Assembly: GCA_944474755.1 (NCBI GenBank)
Contig: OX104124.1
Location: 6,226,437-6,290,436, forward strand
Direction of reading: 5' to 3'
DNA: 64,000 nucleotides
Source of the DNA: Limnoperna fortunei
Lineage: Eukaryota > Mollusca > Bivalvia > Mytilida > Modiolidae
Below, piece by piece: positions 44,880 to 57,829 of this stretch (positions are counted from its first letter, which is position 1; every line of letters starts with the position of its first letter). The notes beneath the pieces are model-generated. The model searched no databases. It was not told where the DNA came from and worked only from the letters and a program-made list of their open reading frames with translations. A program made the position numbers and the translations under genes.

Positions 44880-45790
44880 ACTTATCTCTAATTTTGTTAT
44901 ATAAGGGACAATCAATTAAAATGAAAGACATTGGCAGAAGTTGTATTATTATTATTGTAACTACCTGTTTCAATAGCTAAGCAATGTGCACTTAGTCTAA
45001 GTTTTGTCAAATATGATCTTAGATATTTATTAATATTAAACTTAAGATACTGTTGAAGTTCAAAATTTTAGATAATTTGGTTATAGAATCTCAGTTCTCC
45101 TGTGTCACTATTTTTTATGTGATTTAAATGATTCCTTAGTTTATTTGAATAGGTAGTTTTATATCTTTCTTGAATTGTAAATGAGAAAGTTCTAGCGTTT
45201 TTAGATTAAATAATGTTTTTAAATCTTCTACAGATTTTCCCCAATATGGAGAATTTTCAATTTTTAGTTTTTTATCGTACTCAACGGCTGATTTTTGTGA
45301 GTCGTAAACATACTCATTAGATGATTCTATCACCTTAAGTCTTTAATAGTATTTAAACATAAGTTTATAGGCCTTAAAACATAAAGGAAATTGTTCTAGC
45401 TCTGTTTAAATTGCAAGGTTGGAGGCTTTGTTATGCAGTCGTAGTATATGGTTCATGATCATATTCTGTTTTTTAAATGAAAAATTGTTTAAATTATCTA
45501 GGCTTAATTTTTGGTCAGCTAACCATATTTCTGAACCATAAGTTAGAATAGGAGAAATCATACATTAATATAATTTAATCCAACTCTGTACAGATAAGTT
45601 TTCTGAAGATGGGATATTAGCTTTTAAGCCAAAGAAAGCTTTTATTGCCTTTTGGGCAAGGATTTCAGGTGCATATTTTTATTGGCCGTTATCAGTTAAG
45701 GTTATACCAAGATATTTATATTGAGTAACAGATTCTAGTTGTTTACCATTAAATGTAAATAATTTAATTTGCTTTGTAAGCTGAAATCTG
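44880..45790 (-). pseudogene. LINE reverse-transcriptase fragment, heavily decayed
   Basis: On the minus strand: QIKLFTFNGKQLESVTQYKY then LGITLTDNG, a stop, KYAPEILAQKAIKAFFGLKA, later YGSEIWLADQKLSLDNLNNF, and finally a 65-codon frame (45333-45136) with NSPYWGKSVEDLKTLFNLKT. Same region of a CR1/jockey-like polymerase as at 36218, but a different subfamily, with stops and frameshifts. Confidence 0.8.
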
Positions 45791-45887
45791 ATTGGCTAAT
45801 TCAAATGTAGAAACTCACATTATACCATACACGCTCACTATTCTTACGAGGAGCCTTTACTATAGATGAAGTCTAAATGTCAAAACT

Positions 45888-46108
45888 GAAATTGCGGGTT
45901 CGAGTCTCACTGCGGGCAAAGAGTACTCGACTCCTATCTTATTTTACAATTTACCAGGACTGCCAGGATTCCTACCAAAGGTCGGGGTTTTCTCCGGGTA
46001 CTCCGGCTTCCTTCTCTAATAAAAAAACTGGACGCCTTGATATAGCTGTTAAATTGATGAAAGTGCAAGCGTTAAACACCATTCAAACAAGCAAACAAAT
46101 ACGTGGTC
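45888..46108 (+). repeat. SINE, head truncated
   Basis: Starts within the head at the B box (TTGCGGGTTCGAGTCTCACT) and runs through CTCCGGGTACTCCGGCTTCC to CAAACAAGCAAACAAA. Confidence 0.88.
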
Positions 46109-47319
46109 ATGTCATTGCATTATTATTGCCTACCATGTATCATTAGATTAATATTGTATACCATATATCTAAGGTAACTGTTGTTAGAAATTTTATTGTT
46201 CTTGCAAAACTGTATATGTTCATGAACATAAAAAATCGAGGGTCTCTCCTCCGATTGGTTTGAGTGTAGTATTCACATTAGTTTTGAAATCTAATACCAT
46301 ATATACCTATTTTATCTGTGACTATGTACTTTGTAGTTAATCAGAAATAAATGAAGGTAATAACAAAATACCGAACAAAAGAAACTCAAAAAGACAATCC
46401 ACAAATCAAACAATTTCCGAAACAGGGGCCACATACGTTCCTAAGACAGAATTTATCTCTGCCACACAAGAAATTGAGACATGCCCATTAAAACAAACTG
46501 ATAGACCAATTTCACATGCAAAATAGTCTGTCATTCTTATTTAATACACGTATAAAGTTAACTAAACTGATTTAAATTATAAACATAGATAATCGTTTTC
46601 ATGGCTGCCGAAAAATTTTCTATCAACGTTTAAATGTGAAAAATGTATGGTATGACGACAAACCTTTATGAAAGACAAAACTACTCAGATGAAGAAAAGC
46701 AATATAACTTTCTACGATTAAATTCCACATTCTCGCCAATTCAAAATTGAAAGCCGCCCGTCAAATTTAAGGATAACCACACGACAAGATATAATCTTTT
46801 TAAAAGCGTCAAATCAAGCAACATTTTCGCTAAACCGCGACAGTATATTAAGATAGAGAAGAGTATTATTGAGGAGATACTTTGTAAAACTGGGCGATGA
46901 CCCATTTTATCAGAAATGGTGTGATTTTAAGGGTACAACGGTTATTATAGTCAATAATGAAAAGTCGCCGTTTCAATGGAAGACCCCCTCCAACCCCCGA
47001 AGAATTAGACAAAAAATTTTGAAATTTTTCCGTTGCAAATAAAAATCCACGAAGGAGGACCACCAGTTTAACAAACTTTTTAAATCAATATCCCAATAAA
47101 ATGGAATTTCTTTATAACGTTGCCCAAAACGTTGGCGACATATTGTTTTTGCACCGTTTCTTCTGATATTATTCCGCTTTCCACTTTTCTACCTGTCCAA
47201 AAAAATTTCTCAGAGGCGCCTTAATAGAACCAAACGCTCCCTCTGAAACATTTGAAAATAAAATGTTATGTACTTCAACACTTTTTGAATCATTTTTTCA
47301 TTTTAGTAGTGTGTAACAC
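46109..47319. other. No gene recognised
   Basis: AT-rich with short frames. I could not define any repeat borders. Confidence 0.35.
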
Positions 47320-49500
47320 GTAATAGTTTTATACATCTTTAATATAATCTACAGGGTAAAGTTGCTTTTTTTCAAGGAGAATAGTTCTTGTTCCCCCATA
47401 ATACAATACAGAGATATAAGGTATCTTATTTTCATGGGTCATCTTTCTAATTCCTCTTTTGTACAATGTATAGATATAAGGCATCCTCACAAGTCAAGGT
47501 TTCTGTGTCCACACGTGTCCACGAAACCCTGACAAACTTAGCGAGGAAATTCCCGGGGCTATAAGTTACTATTATGATTGACTACATCATACCTTGATGT
47601 AGCCAATCAAAAGCCCGCTTTCATTCACGACTTGGTTAGGGGATATCCCGATGTCGATTGTAAATAAACCAAACGGATGTGTTGCATACACCATGTGTAA
47701 ATCAGTGTATTTTGTACAGTAGTGTTAATAGTTTGTTATTACCGCGTTATTTATTAGTTGCGTTACGTTTTCTTCCAACTCAAGAATGAGTAAGAATGAC
47801 TACTGCCAAACACTTTCTTCTTTCAAGCAATTTTATTGGTTGCTATTTTGAAGGATTGGCGTCATACGAAAATCTTCTAGCCCGGGAATTTCCCTGTTAC
47901 ATTTGTCAGGGTTTCGTGGACAAATGTGAACACAGAAACCCTGACTTGTGAGGATGAGATGTAAGGTAGCTGATTTTTCATGGGTAATAATTTTATTTAT
48001 CTTTAATATAATCTACAGGGTAGCTTGCTTTTTCAAGGATTATATTTCTTATTCCTCTATCATACAGTAGAGAAATTTCAGGTATCTTATTTTCATGGGT
48101 CATATTTCTGATTGTTATGTTGCATAATGTAAAGATGTAAGGTAGCTGGTATTTCATTGGTAACAGTTTTATTTAGCTTTAATATAATCTACCGGGCAGC
48201 TTGCTTTTTCAAGGATTATATTTCGTATTCCTCTATCATACAATACAGAAATTTCAGGTATCTTATTTAATGGGTCATCTTTCTGATTCCTCTTTTGTAC
48301 AATGTATAGATAGATGTAAGGTAGCTGATTTTTCATGGGTAATAATTTTATTTATCTTTAATATAATCTACCGGGCAGCTTGCTTTTTCAAGGATTATAT
48401 TTCGTATTCCTCTATCATACAATACAGAAATTTCAGGTATCTTATTTAATGGGTCATCTTTCTGATTCCTCTTTTGTACAATGTATAGATAGATGTAAGG
48501 AAGCTGATTTGTCATGGGTAATAGTTTTATACATGTTTAATATAATCTACAGGGTATGGTTGCTTTTTATCAAGGAGTATAGTTCTTGGTCCCCCATAAT
48601 ACAATACAGAGATATAAGGTATCTTATTTTCATGGGTCATCTTTCTAATTCCTCTTTTGTACAATATATAGATGTAAGGTAGCTGATTGTTCATGGGTAA
48701 TAGTTTTATGTTTAATATAATCTATAGGGTATACCTCTTTCATACAATACATAGATATAAGGTATCTTATTTTCATTGGTCATCTTTCTGATTCCTCTTT
48801 TGTACAATGTATAGATTAAAGGCAGCTGATATTTCATGAGTAATAGTTTTATACATCTTGATTATATAATCTACAGGGTAAGCTTGGTTTTTTTCAACGA
48901 TTTTAGTTTGTATTCCTCTTTCATACAATACAGAAATTTCAGGTATCTTATTTTCATGGGACATACTGCTGATTCCTCTGTTATACAATGTAAAGATGTA
49001 AGGTAGCTGATTTTTCATGGGTAATAATTTTATTTATCTTTAATATAATCTACAGGGTAGCTTGCTTTTTCAAGGATTATATTTCTTATTCCTCTATCAT
49101 ACAGTACAGAAATTTCACGTATCTTATTTCCATGGGTCATCTTTCTGATTCTTCTTTTTGTCAGGTAGCTGATTTTTCATGGGTAATAGTTTTATACATG
49201 TTTAATATAAGTTCTTGGTCCCCTAAAATACAATACAGAGATGCTTTTTAAGGATAATAGTTTTATACCTCTATCATACAATACATAGATATAAGGTATC
49301 TTATTTTCATGGGTCATCTTTCTGATTACTCACTTTTTTGTAAGGCTTAGATGAAATGTTGTCGATTTTTATTAGGTATTAGTTTTATAGATGCTTATAA
49401 AAATCTACAGGGTAAGGTTACTTTTATTCGAGGATTATAATTCTTATTAACCCATCATGCAATGCATAGCTGTAAGGTATCCTATTTTAATGGGTCATAT
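47320..49500. repeat. ~179-bp tandem satellite, about 11 decayed copies
   Basis: ATATAATCTAC(A/C)GGG recurs at 47344, 48007, 48183, 48362, 48540 and further on, together with CTATCATACA, AGGTATCTTATTTTCATGGG and GTAAGGTAGCTGATTTTTCA. Typical spacing is 175-180 bp; later copies are truncated. One unit is interrupted by the MITE at 47482-47956. Confidence 0.9.
47482..47956. mobile_element. Mutator-like MITE with ~55-bp inverted repeats
   Basis: 475 bp. Left arm CATCCTCACAAGTCAAGGTT to GAAACCCTGACAAA; the right arm is its near-perfect reverse complement ending CTTGTGAGGATG. The flanks AGATATAAGG and AGATGTAAGG differ at one base and form a 10-bp target duplication in the satellite unit. Long terminal repeats and 9-11-bp duplications are typical of MULEs. 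Confidence 0.85.
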
Positions 49501-50199
49501 TTCTGACATTTGTCATGCAGAAATATACCGGTATATTGTTAGGTAAATAATAACAATAAAGGTGACAGTGAAGTCATATGAGAAAGTGAAAGGTAGCAAA
49601 AGTAAGAAAAGAGAATGTAAAGCAGAACTATGGAATAAATAAATAAACTAATGAAATAATCAATCTATTATTTTCACCTTAACTTCACCTTCTTGAGGGC
49701 AACAATCAAATTTCTAAATCCGAATCCGAGGCAAAAAACTTCAACGAGGGTTAGTTTACAAATATGAATGTCTCCCTCAATAAGAGAGGGTCGTACTTGT
49801 TTTATTATATTGTACGCCAACACCAAACATGTACATTTTAATTTACTGAAATTTGTGTTGTTCTCATCTAAACTTCTGCATTGTTGACCTTTTTATTTGT
49901 TTTTTACCTTAAAGGTTATTTACCGGTGAACAATAGAGTTGTTTCCCTTTTGTTTTATTTCTCCGGGAACAAACGTGGTTTCCTTTGCTTTCATTCCATT
50001 TCATTGTGTCATAAAAGACAATATACACGAAAAAGTATAAAGTTGTTTTAGTTCCTTTATTACTTTGTAATAAACAACTTTGTCAGGATCGCATAATACG
50101 CCTGCCCGATGATAAGGAAGAGAGCTACACACTTCATGTGTGAATAATACTGGGGGTGGAGCGGGGCAGAGAGGGTCCATTAACAGGTTAACACTTTTT
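49501..50199. other. No gene recognised
   Basis: AT-rich; nothing supported. Confidence 0.35.
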
Positions 50200-50370
50200 A
50201 ATTTTTCTCAAAACAGATAACAGTAGATTTAAAATAATGATAACAGATAACAGCAATTTACATGAGAAAACAGAAAACAGCGAGTTCAAAAATCGAAAAA
50301 AAAACAGGTAACACTTTACATGAGAAAACAGAAACAAGCGAGTTAAAAAATCGAAAAAAACAGACAACAG
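50200..50370. repeat. Imperfect tandem repeat rich in AACAG
   Basis: ACATGAGAAAACAGAAA, then GCGAGTT and AAAAATCGAAAAAAA, occurs twice about 60 bp apart (from about 50260 and 50318), within AGATAACAG-rich sequence. Confidence 0.7.
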
Positions 50371-50619
50371 CAGTATCTCATCGAAGGGTAATAGTGTTCT
50401 GATTATTAACAGTAAACATGGTTTTCATTTTCGTTATAACAGTTTACAACAATTTCAATTTTTAAGAAAACAAATAACAGCTAATGGTTGAAAAACTGGT
50501 ACCAGTTACTTTATTTACAGACGTGTAAAAATGACCAAAACACGTTAACAGAAAAGATCTTCCCCCATACTATCGACACTGATCATCTATCAATATCAAC
50601 ACTGTCTCAATATTTTAAG

Positions 50620-50881
50620 GGGCCTCGGTGGCCGACTCGTCAAGGTAGTTCGTCTACTATTGATTACGTGGTCTGTCAACACTGAGATTTCGGGTTCGAT
50701 TCTCACTGCAGGCAGGGTGTACTCGACTTCAATCTTAATTGACAAGGATTGCCAGTTTTCCTACCGCAGGTCGGGGGTTCTCTCCGGGTACTCCGGCTTC
50801 CTCCCCCAATAAAAACTGGACGCCATGAAATAGCTGGAAAATTGCTGAAAGTGGCGTTAAAACACCAAACAAACAAAACAA
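50620..50881 (+). repeat. Full-length SINE with 13-bp target-site duplication
   Basis: The best-preserved copy. The head GGGCCTCGGTGGCCGACTCG contains the A box; GGGTTCGATTCTC is the B box; body CTCCGGGTACTCCGGCTTCC and AAAACTGGACGCCATGAAAT; tail CACCAAACAAACAAAACA. TCAATATTTTAAG occurs at 50607-50619 and 50882-50894. The head resembles a class II (Ser/Leu-type) tRNA. Confidence 0.95.
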
Positions 50882-51195
50882 TCAATATTTTAAGAAAATT
50901 TATTAAAGCTTTCCACAAACAGGTCCAATTAACTACCATTAAAAATCCGAATTTTACCACGAAAAAGGAAGCGCTTATCTATCAAATTAAAAATTCCCCA
51001 AAGATTCAAGAAAATTTGATGAAAACCGAAAGTTTTTGAGCAAGATTATGAAAACAACCCCAGAGATTACCAACAAGTATACAGACTATGACACTATTAC
51101 AATAAACAAACATGTGCAGTTTGTAAAAAAAAATCTGTGAATCTTATTTGCAAGATACGAAGGATGGACATTTGTATACCATAATACGCACGCAT

Positions 51196-51214
51196 GGGGG
51201 GGGGGGGGGGGGGG
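51196..51214. repeat. G19 tract
   Basis: Nineteen consecutive G residues, a potential G-quadruplex or a site of sequencing-length error. Confidence 0.9.
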
Positions 51215-52767
51215 ATGGGTCTGTCATTGACAGGCGTATAAAAATGAAAATGAAAATGTTTAATTCCATTTAAAACTACATTTACGTAAAATTTAGGTGT
51301 AGCTAGCATTTAAAATTTGGGTTTTTTTATTTCTTTGATAAATTAAAATGAATTAGTTGCTTAATTTATCTTTTGTAATTATGCGATAATTGGGAGATAG
51401 CCAAAAACATACCTGAAGACACAATTCCAACAATCATTTCGCTCATAAATGTTTTCAGAGCAAATCTACGGACTGTAGAACAAACGTTTAGTAAATTATT
51501 TAGTAACAGAACCCACTTTATGCCGTTATGGCATTGTAGATAGTAAATAACATTATAAAAATAACTGTTTGTTTATTAAAATAAGTATTTTAATAGCTCA
51601 CGCCTATCTAACTCCACCTTACGGTATAAGGGAGATAAATCTAATTAATTTATGTCATACGGTAGCTTGTTTACATGGGTAGTCAATTTTTAATAGCTCC
51701 GCGGTATTAAAATTTACTACCGTAGCTAATTTTCATAGGAAGCTCGATATTAATACGACACCGGCTCGCAACTTGCCAAGTCCATTTTGCCGATTCCCAA
51801 ATTGCTGAATAAAACATATTTCTGAATTGTGGAATCGGTCGTTCAAAAGTGTCGATTTCATGAAAAACGTAAATTTATAAGTAAACTATAATTATAAACA
51901 CTGTCGAATTTTAAACTTAATTGAAAATTTTAAGAGACATTTTAAAACAAATTTAATATAATTCTATATGGTCCTTTTTTAATTGGTTTAAAATTGGTTA
52001 CCGATAGTTAAAACAAAAATCGATGACTTTTGCAGTTTTGTCAGGGATTGTCCCTGCTGTTGTGTAACTGAAAACACAACCTTTTCTCGCAACACAAGCT
52101 GATGTTCCGAGGTCAAAGATTAACTGGAGTAAAATGAAAGCCGAATCACATAAATAAAAAAAAATCAATTATTAATTATTTATCCAATATTTTGTTGTAA
52201 ATAATTTTTACTTTATTAATAATATGTGATTTAATGTTATTCTTGGATGTCATGCACATATTAAGATTAATATACAGGTATTTCATTCGAACTGTTTTTA
52301 TATAACTGAATTATCAAGATTTACTGATACTTCATATGCATTTTTTGTAGTAAAATGTCATTAGAAGAACATAAACGTTGCAAGTACTTAAATATATAAG
52401 TGAAATATATTATTGCAACTAAATATAAGTAACAATGAGCCAGATTGTCAACCGTTGATTAACATGAAAAAAATCAGGCGAATTTAGGAGATTCAAAATC
52501 TATTTATGAAAGTAAAAAAAACACGGGAACTACTAGTAGATTGAATCCCTAAATCACATGCAGACACTTGGGGAAGAATATTTTTTTTATTTAATAAAAT
52601 GTCAATAAGAGAACCGACCGAACAACAACTCGAAATCTAGGAAATGAATCCTAGTCAAATTGTATTTCAACCAACTCGTACCTTTATATTACTTGATCAT
52701 GTTGATGAGAATGAAAGGGACACAATCTTTGGAAGTCTATAGGCACTATAAACAGCTTTTATTTAAT
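51215..52767. other. No gene recognised
   Basis: AT-rich. ATTAATACGACACCGGC near 51752 recurs inverted near 38540 (GCCGGTGTCGTATTAAAT), hinting at an unidentified dispersed repeat. Confidence 0.35.
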
Positions 52768-52990
52768 TTAGGCGTCATGTGATGATCCATTCAACTGCCC
52801 ACACTGCCGCAGAAGTTGGCTGACGGAGATCTGGCCGCTGGAATACAAACCCCACAACTTAAAAAATTCCGCCTGTATGTATTTCGGAGTGGACCTCTGC
52901 TGCCGACTATGTTTGGATTTTGTAATCATTTTTAGTTCTTGTAGTTTTGGAACTAGCAATAAAAAGACTTCTTCTCATCGCCGGATCTCA
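52768..52990 (-). pseudogene. Protein-like fragment, probably from a mobile element
   Basis: A minus-strand frame, interrupted by one stop near 52977, reads EEVFLLLVPKLQELKMITKS, then KHSRQQRSTPKYIQAEFFKL, WGLYSSGQISVSQLL and RQCGQLNGSSHDA before a stop. It has protein-like composition and locally higher GC than its surroundings. I do not recognise the family. Confidence 0.35.
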
Positions 52991-54039
52991 TGTTAATGCG
53001 ACGATGCAATAAAGCTTACTTAATACATGTTGATAGGATTAGTGACACGCACGTGTTCTAATTAATTTATGGTATTTAGGTGTGTAAATGTAAATAACAA
53101 CATTTTTGTCTTTTCTTTTTATGGAATACACTACCGCATATTCTATAAAATATAGTGGGTTTGTTTTTTGTTTTAATGCAATAGTTACAAATAGTCAAAA
53201 CAAAAAATAAAATTAAAAAAAATAGCGCTTGTTGTGGTAAAAAAATCATGTATTGAATGGAACACTGGATAATCAGCGAAACTGTATATTGTCGATTTTA
53301 ACAGATGAACGTGTAAAAATAATCTTAAGCTTGCTTTTATTGACATTCCAAATTCAGATACACAAATAAACTTACCAGTGCATGTTGAGTCAAGGAACTG
53401 CAAAAGTCACAGGAAAGTGTGATGCTGATTTATGGATGCTGTCGCATTAAGAGTCCATGGCAAATAAATTTTACATAAATTTCGCTTTGATTTTATTTCT
53501 TCATCGCATTCAATTTCAAGCTGTGTTTGGTTTATGGAAAACTGACCTATATAAATCCTATTTGGTTTTTTTAGAACTGTCCTCCCAAGCGTATGAAGCA
53601 GTATATGTGTTGTCTTTACTTTTAACTTTGATCTCCCTCCTTACCAGGTTTTATAGTCGTGTGGCTTTGGATTTTTTTGAGTAAAAATTTGAAATTGTAA
53701 AGTACACAAGAGAAAAATAAGCGCTCGTTATTAAAGGACAGTTAAAAATAATAATTGGACCCCTTTCTTTGAAATTAATTGTTGAAAAAATACCAAAGCC
53801 TCAAATGAAAGTTGTTCAAATAACGGTTGTTGAAATTTTATCAGTTAATTTGAAATACAAATTAAAATATGCATTGTATTTGTAAAAGGTTTGAATATTT
53901 GAATATATTTTTATCAAATATACAGTATATATTTTTATTTACAACTAGTTTAGAACATTCTGTACAGATTTACTATATTATTAATGCAAAGGTACGAGTT
54001 GGTAGGTTACGAGTTGGTCAAAGTACGTGTTGATCTGCA

Positions 54040-54335
54040 CCCTAGGAAATAGTCATGATCCAGGAATAGGAAAGACGAATGAGAGAATGTCCGATCGTAT
54101 TTGAGAGATTGATTTCCCATAACGAACAATTAAGTCATGGTGACAAACTTCTGAAGGGATAACACTCCGACTCTCGTTTGAGTAGCCGTTAAGCAACAAC
54201 AATGAACGGTCTAGAAAATCGGAATACCAATCGCAGGATATAGAATAAGTTGTGAAATATCAATGAAAGCGAAGTAAACAGTTTGAAAGTTGAAGTCATG
54301 ACCTTTGTCGTAGTCTAGTTTGTAGTTTATAGTGT
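54040..54335 (-). pseudogene. Decayed copy of the retroelement fragment at 55985
   Basis: ATCGTATTTGAGAGATTGAT, TTCCCATAACGAACAATTAA and GTCTAGTTTGTAGTTT align with 56082-56120 and 56362-56378 in the same order, with small deletions. It carries the same polymerase tail in the same orientation. Confidence 0.72.
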
Positions 54336-54355
54336 GGAATTATTTATTTTTATGT

Positions 54356-54616
54356 TTTGTTTGTTTGTATGGTGTTTAACGTGACTTTGAGCAATTTTTC
54401 AGCTATATCATGGCGTGCAGTTTTTTTGGGGTAGGAAGCAGGAGTACCCGGAAAAAAACCCTCGACCTTCGGTAGGAAAACTGGCAATCCTTGTCAATTA
54501 AGATGGAAGTCGAGTGCACTCGGCACGCAGTGAAACTCGAACCCGCAATCTCAGTGTTGACAGACCACGTGATCAACAGTAAACGAACTATCTTAACCAC
54601 TTTGCCACCGAGGCCA
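54356..54616 (-). repeat. SINE, full length
   Basis: Tail TTTGTTTGTATGGTGTTTAA, body CATGGCGTGCAGTTTTTTTG, head CCCGCAATCTCAGTGTTGAC to TTAACCACTTTGCCACCGAG. Confidence 0.9.
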
Positions 54617-55034
54617 ACATTTGTTTAAGTACATGTAGCTTACATTGATTATGGTTGTATTTTCGTAGTTCTGACACCTATTCTCCGTTAATCTGTTGCT
54701 ATTGTCTATTGTTGTGTTCCGTACAAATTTACAAAAACCCATTAAAAATTATTTCAATTCGAGTGTAATTTTTTTTAGCCCGAGTCATACAAGTTTACCT
54801 CAATATTCCTGAACAGTTGTTGTTTAAGAAAAGTAAAAAAATATATTCATTCTGTGCATTTTTTTAAATTTTATTTTCTGCAAATGTACACTTTAACGGA
54901 GAAAATGGTGAGGAGTTTGTCGGCATATATAGTCATGTATAATAACAGACAAATACTGCATACTGCTAAAAATATAATGAACATGTGGTCACATGGGTAT
55001 CCATTATCATTTAAGTCATGTACTTTACCAATTA

Positions 55035-55207
55035 TTTAGATACATCATGGCGTCCAGTTTTTTGTTTGTCACGGAGGAAGCCGGACCACCGACTTTCGGC
55101 AAGAAAACCCGTATCCCTTGTAGCTTAAGGTTGGTGTCAGTGATCACTACTCGAGCAAAATCCGTGTTCACATGATGGTAATGTAGATCACTAACTTATC
55201 CACTCGT
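55035..55207 (-). repeat. SINE, strongly diverged
   Basis: TACATCATGGCGTCCAGTTT, GGAGGAAGCCGGACCACCGA, and a worn head GTAGATCACTAACTTATCCA, then CTCGTCCGTC. Confidence 0.7.
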
Positions 55208-55984
55208 CCGTCAATTCGATTTAAAAAAAATCGTATTCTTCTATCTTCTTCCATCATTATCTGAACATCTATTAATCTAAATTTGAACAACATTAAAAAT
55301 ATTAGTGCACGGGTGTGCCGACCATCAAATAGTCTTAAAATACCACGATTCCGCAACTATTTTTATTAAATTCAGAAATTGTATGTGTCACGCGTGTAGA
55401 AGTGGTTGGGTTGGGTTCGCGATTAGGCGTTTTTTTTTCGTGACTCGTGATTTTGAGCTCTTTTTTCAACGTGATACGTATGCGAGTATAATATGCATAA
55501 CATACTTGTTCTATTACAAATTTGCTGACATAGAGGCATGTGTTGCAAGTTGTTAAAATAGCTTAATGATAATAATAAATAAATTGTAAATTAAAATGTG
55601 ATAAAGATACATGTCTGACCATGTAAAAATTTAATGTTAGCATCATTTGGTAGAAGAAAAAAAATGCGTTAAAACAGCTACAATGATGTCGCTTCTGTGA
55701 CAGTACCAGTTTAGGCGGAGCTGCAAAAAGGTAACATTTCTCTTTATGGAGAAATAAAAGATGCACCCGATTTTATACAAATCAGGCCAACTACAGTAGA
55801 ATTTGTTTTAGTAAGAAAAATAGCAAAGAAAACCGACCGAACAACAAGAGCCAAAAGTCAAGGGACAGTTACAAATCCGGATATAGACAAAACGCAACAC
55901 AAAAAACAGAAAGAGAGTAACCCGAACCCAATAAAAACCATGGGTGCACTCAGGTGCTCCGGACGAGTAAGCAGTGCCTGCCCC

Positions 55985-56450
55985 TAATTAGACACCCGTC
56001 GAGTTACTCATTGTCATGTCTAGGGAAAAGTCAATTTCAGGAATAGGAATCACTACCAATGACTCAGCAAACATGTCAGATCGTATTTGAGACACTGATT
56101 TCCCATAACGATCAATTAAGTCATGGTGACGACCATAGAACTTCTGGAGAGATAACATCAGCCTAGGTGCAACAAACCCTTGTTCGAGTAGTTTAGCAGT
56201 CAACAGCAGGGATCGGTCTAGAAAATTGGAATACCGTTCGTAGGATCTAGAATAACGTATAAGTTGTGAAATGTACACACCATACGCTGGAGCTGCTGGA
56301 ATGTTGCTGTCGATGAACAGGAAGTTGACAATTGGAAAGTTGAAGTCATCACGTTTGTCGTCGAGTCTAGTTTGTAGTTTTCCTGAGCCTATTTCTAGAA
56401 GTAGGTCTAAGTAAGAGGCTGAGCTTAATGTATTGGTGGTGTCTTTAATA
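55985..56450 (-). pseudogene. Retroelement reverse-transcriptase C-terminal fragment
   Basis: The minus strand reads FIKDTTNTLSSASYLDLLLE, IGSGKLQTRLDDKRDDFNFP, IVNFLFIDSNIPAAPAYGVY and ISQLIRYSRSYERYSNFLDR, then GRHHDLIDRYGKSVSQIRSD. This tail (LDLLLEI, DKRDDFNFPIVNF, YGVYISQLIRYSR, FYGRHHDL) is common in polymerase-derived proteins annotated in molluscs, cnidarians and lancelets. I cannot name the clade. The upstream polymerase domain is missing, so it is a truncated copy. Confidence 0.75.
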
Positions 56451-56799
56451 AAATGGGGTCTCGGGGAGGGCCTCTAGCATAAGCGTAGCACACAGTAAAA
56501 TAGTGGTACGGTCGGTTAAAAATAGTAGTAGGGTCGACAACCCAGGCGTAGCAAGCTGTACGGTCCGTACGGTTCCAACCGTACCACTTTAAATTGCTGG
56601 TACGGAAACCGTACCAATTGTGAAACGTTCAACATAAATCTAATTAAAAAAACATTCAATATAAAACAGCAACCGTTACGATCACGATTGCAATTAGGTA
56701 AGTAACAAATAATAGCACATGGAAAAAAATCCCTATTCACTCCACCTTTGGCGGGTTTGCAAAAAGTGCAAACCCCGGTTATAGTATAGTGAAGGCGAA

Positions 56800-57370
56800 C
56801 GGGTGGCGAAAATAGGGTATCTATTTTGTGTATTCAAATCCTCCTACAGTTTTCAACTCAGATCTCTGAAACTTCACAGAAACGTTGCACATGTATTGAA
56901 GTTGTTCACCTGCTACAAGTATTATGGAATTGTTAGAGGAATTTTTCCTAATATGTCCTTAGTCATTTCTCTTTCAGCTTTTAACCCAGATCCCTGAAAC
57001 TTCATAGAAAGATTGCAAACATATTTAAGTTGCGCACCTGCTATTATGGGAATTCTAGGAATATTTTCCCATTTTGCCAGACTTGGGAACTTCAGCCATT
57101 TTTCAGAAAAAAAAAATTAAAAGAGGGTACCTATTTTGTGCAATCAACTCCTCCTACAGCTTTAAACCCATATCATTGAATCATTGAAACTTCATAGAAA
57201 GATTGCAAACCTATTGAAGTTTGACCCCTGATCATATGAAATTGACCAATGAATGTTTTCACGTTTTTTTAGACACGGGAAAGTAGTCATTTTAACACAT
57301 TTTATACAAGATGGTTTTGTTTTTGTGTATTCAACTCCTCCTACATTTTTGTACACAGACCCAAAACCTA
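56800..57370. repeat. Decayed tandem repeat, ~130-190 bp unit
   Basis: Repeated landmarks: GGGTA(C/T)CTATTTTGTG, CAA(A)TC(A)CTCCTACAG, CCCTGAAACTTCATAGAAAG and TTGCAAACATATT, in four worn copies. Confidence 0.75.
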
Positions 57371-57589
57371 TACTTCCAACAAATTGTAAATCATTACCTA
57401 TTTATTAAGACACATACTTAACCCGGACATTTCGTACTTGCGATTTTTATTAATATAGTGTAGACAGCTTCCACCCCTACCTACTTACAATTTACAGCCC
57501 TGGATGGAAGAAATTTTGTGGACTTAAGGCGTAAACCTCTTTGAATAAGGAATTAAAATATACTAAATAATAAACAATACACAGAAATC

Positions 57590-57680
57590 GCAAGGATTGC
57601 CAGTTTTCCTGCCGAAGGTCCGGGTTTTCACCGGGTACTGCGACTTCCATCCTCAAATTAAACTGGAAGCTGAAATCTTC
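57590..57680 (+). repeat. SINE body fragment
   Basis: CAAGGATTGCCAGTTTTCCT, GTCCGGGTTTTCACCGGGTA, then AAACTGGAAGCTGAAAT. Confidence 0.8.
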
Positions 57681-57829
57681 GATCTATCCTTACAAGATAT
57701 AATCGTTTAAGCTGTTCACAGTTTCTTTCTTTTATAGTTTTCAAGCTGATGGCTTCAAAAGCACACCCATATTAAAAAAAAAAACAATTGGAAAAGATTT
57801 GATCAGGAGTCGATTACAGTTTCGTCAAA

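Noticed and set aside
50620..50710. Stand-alone tRNA gene
   Set aside because: A and B boxes are present, but the sequence continues into the SINE body and has SINE-style target duplications; it does not fold as an intact tRNA by eye.
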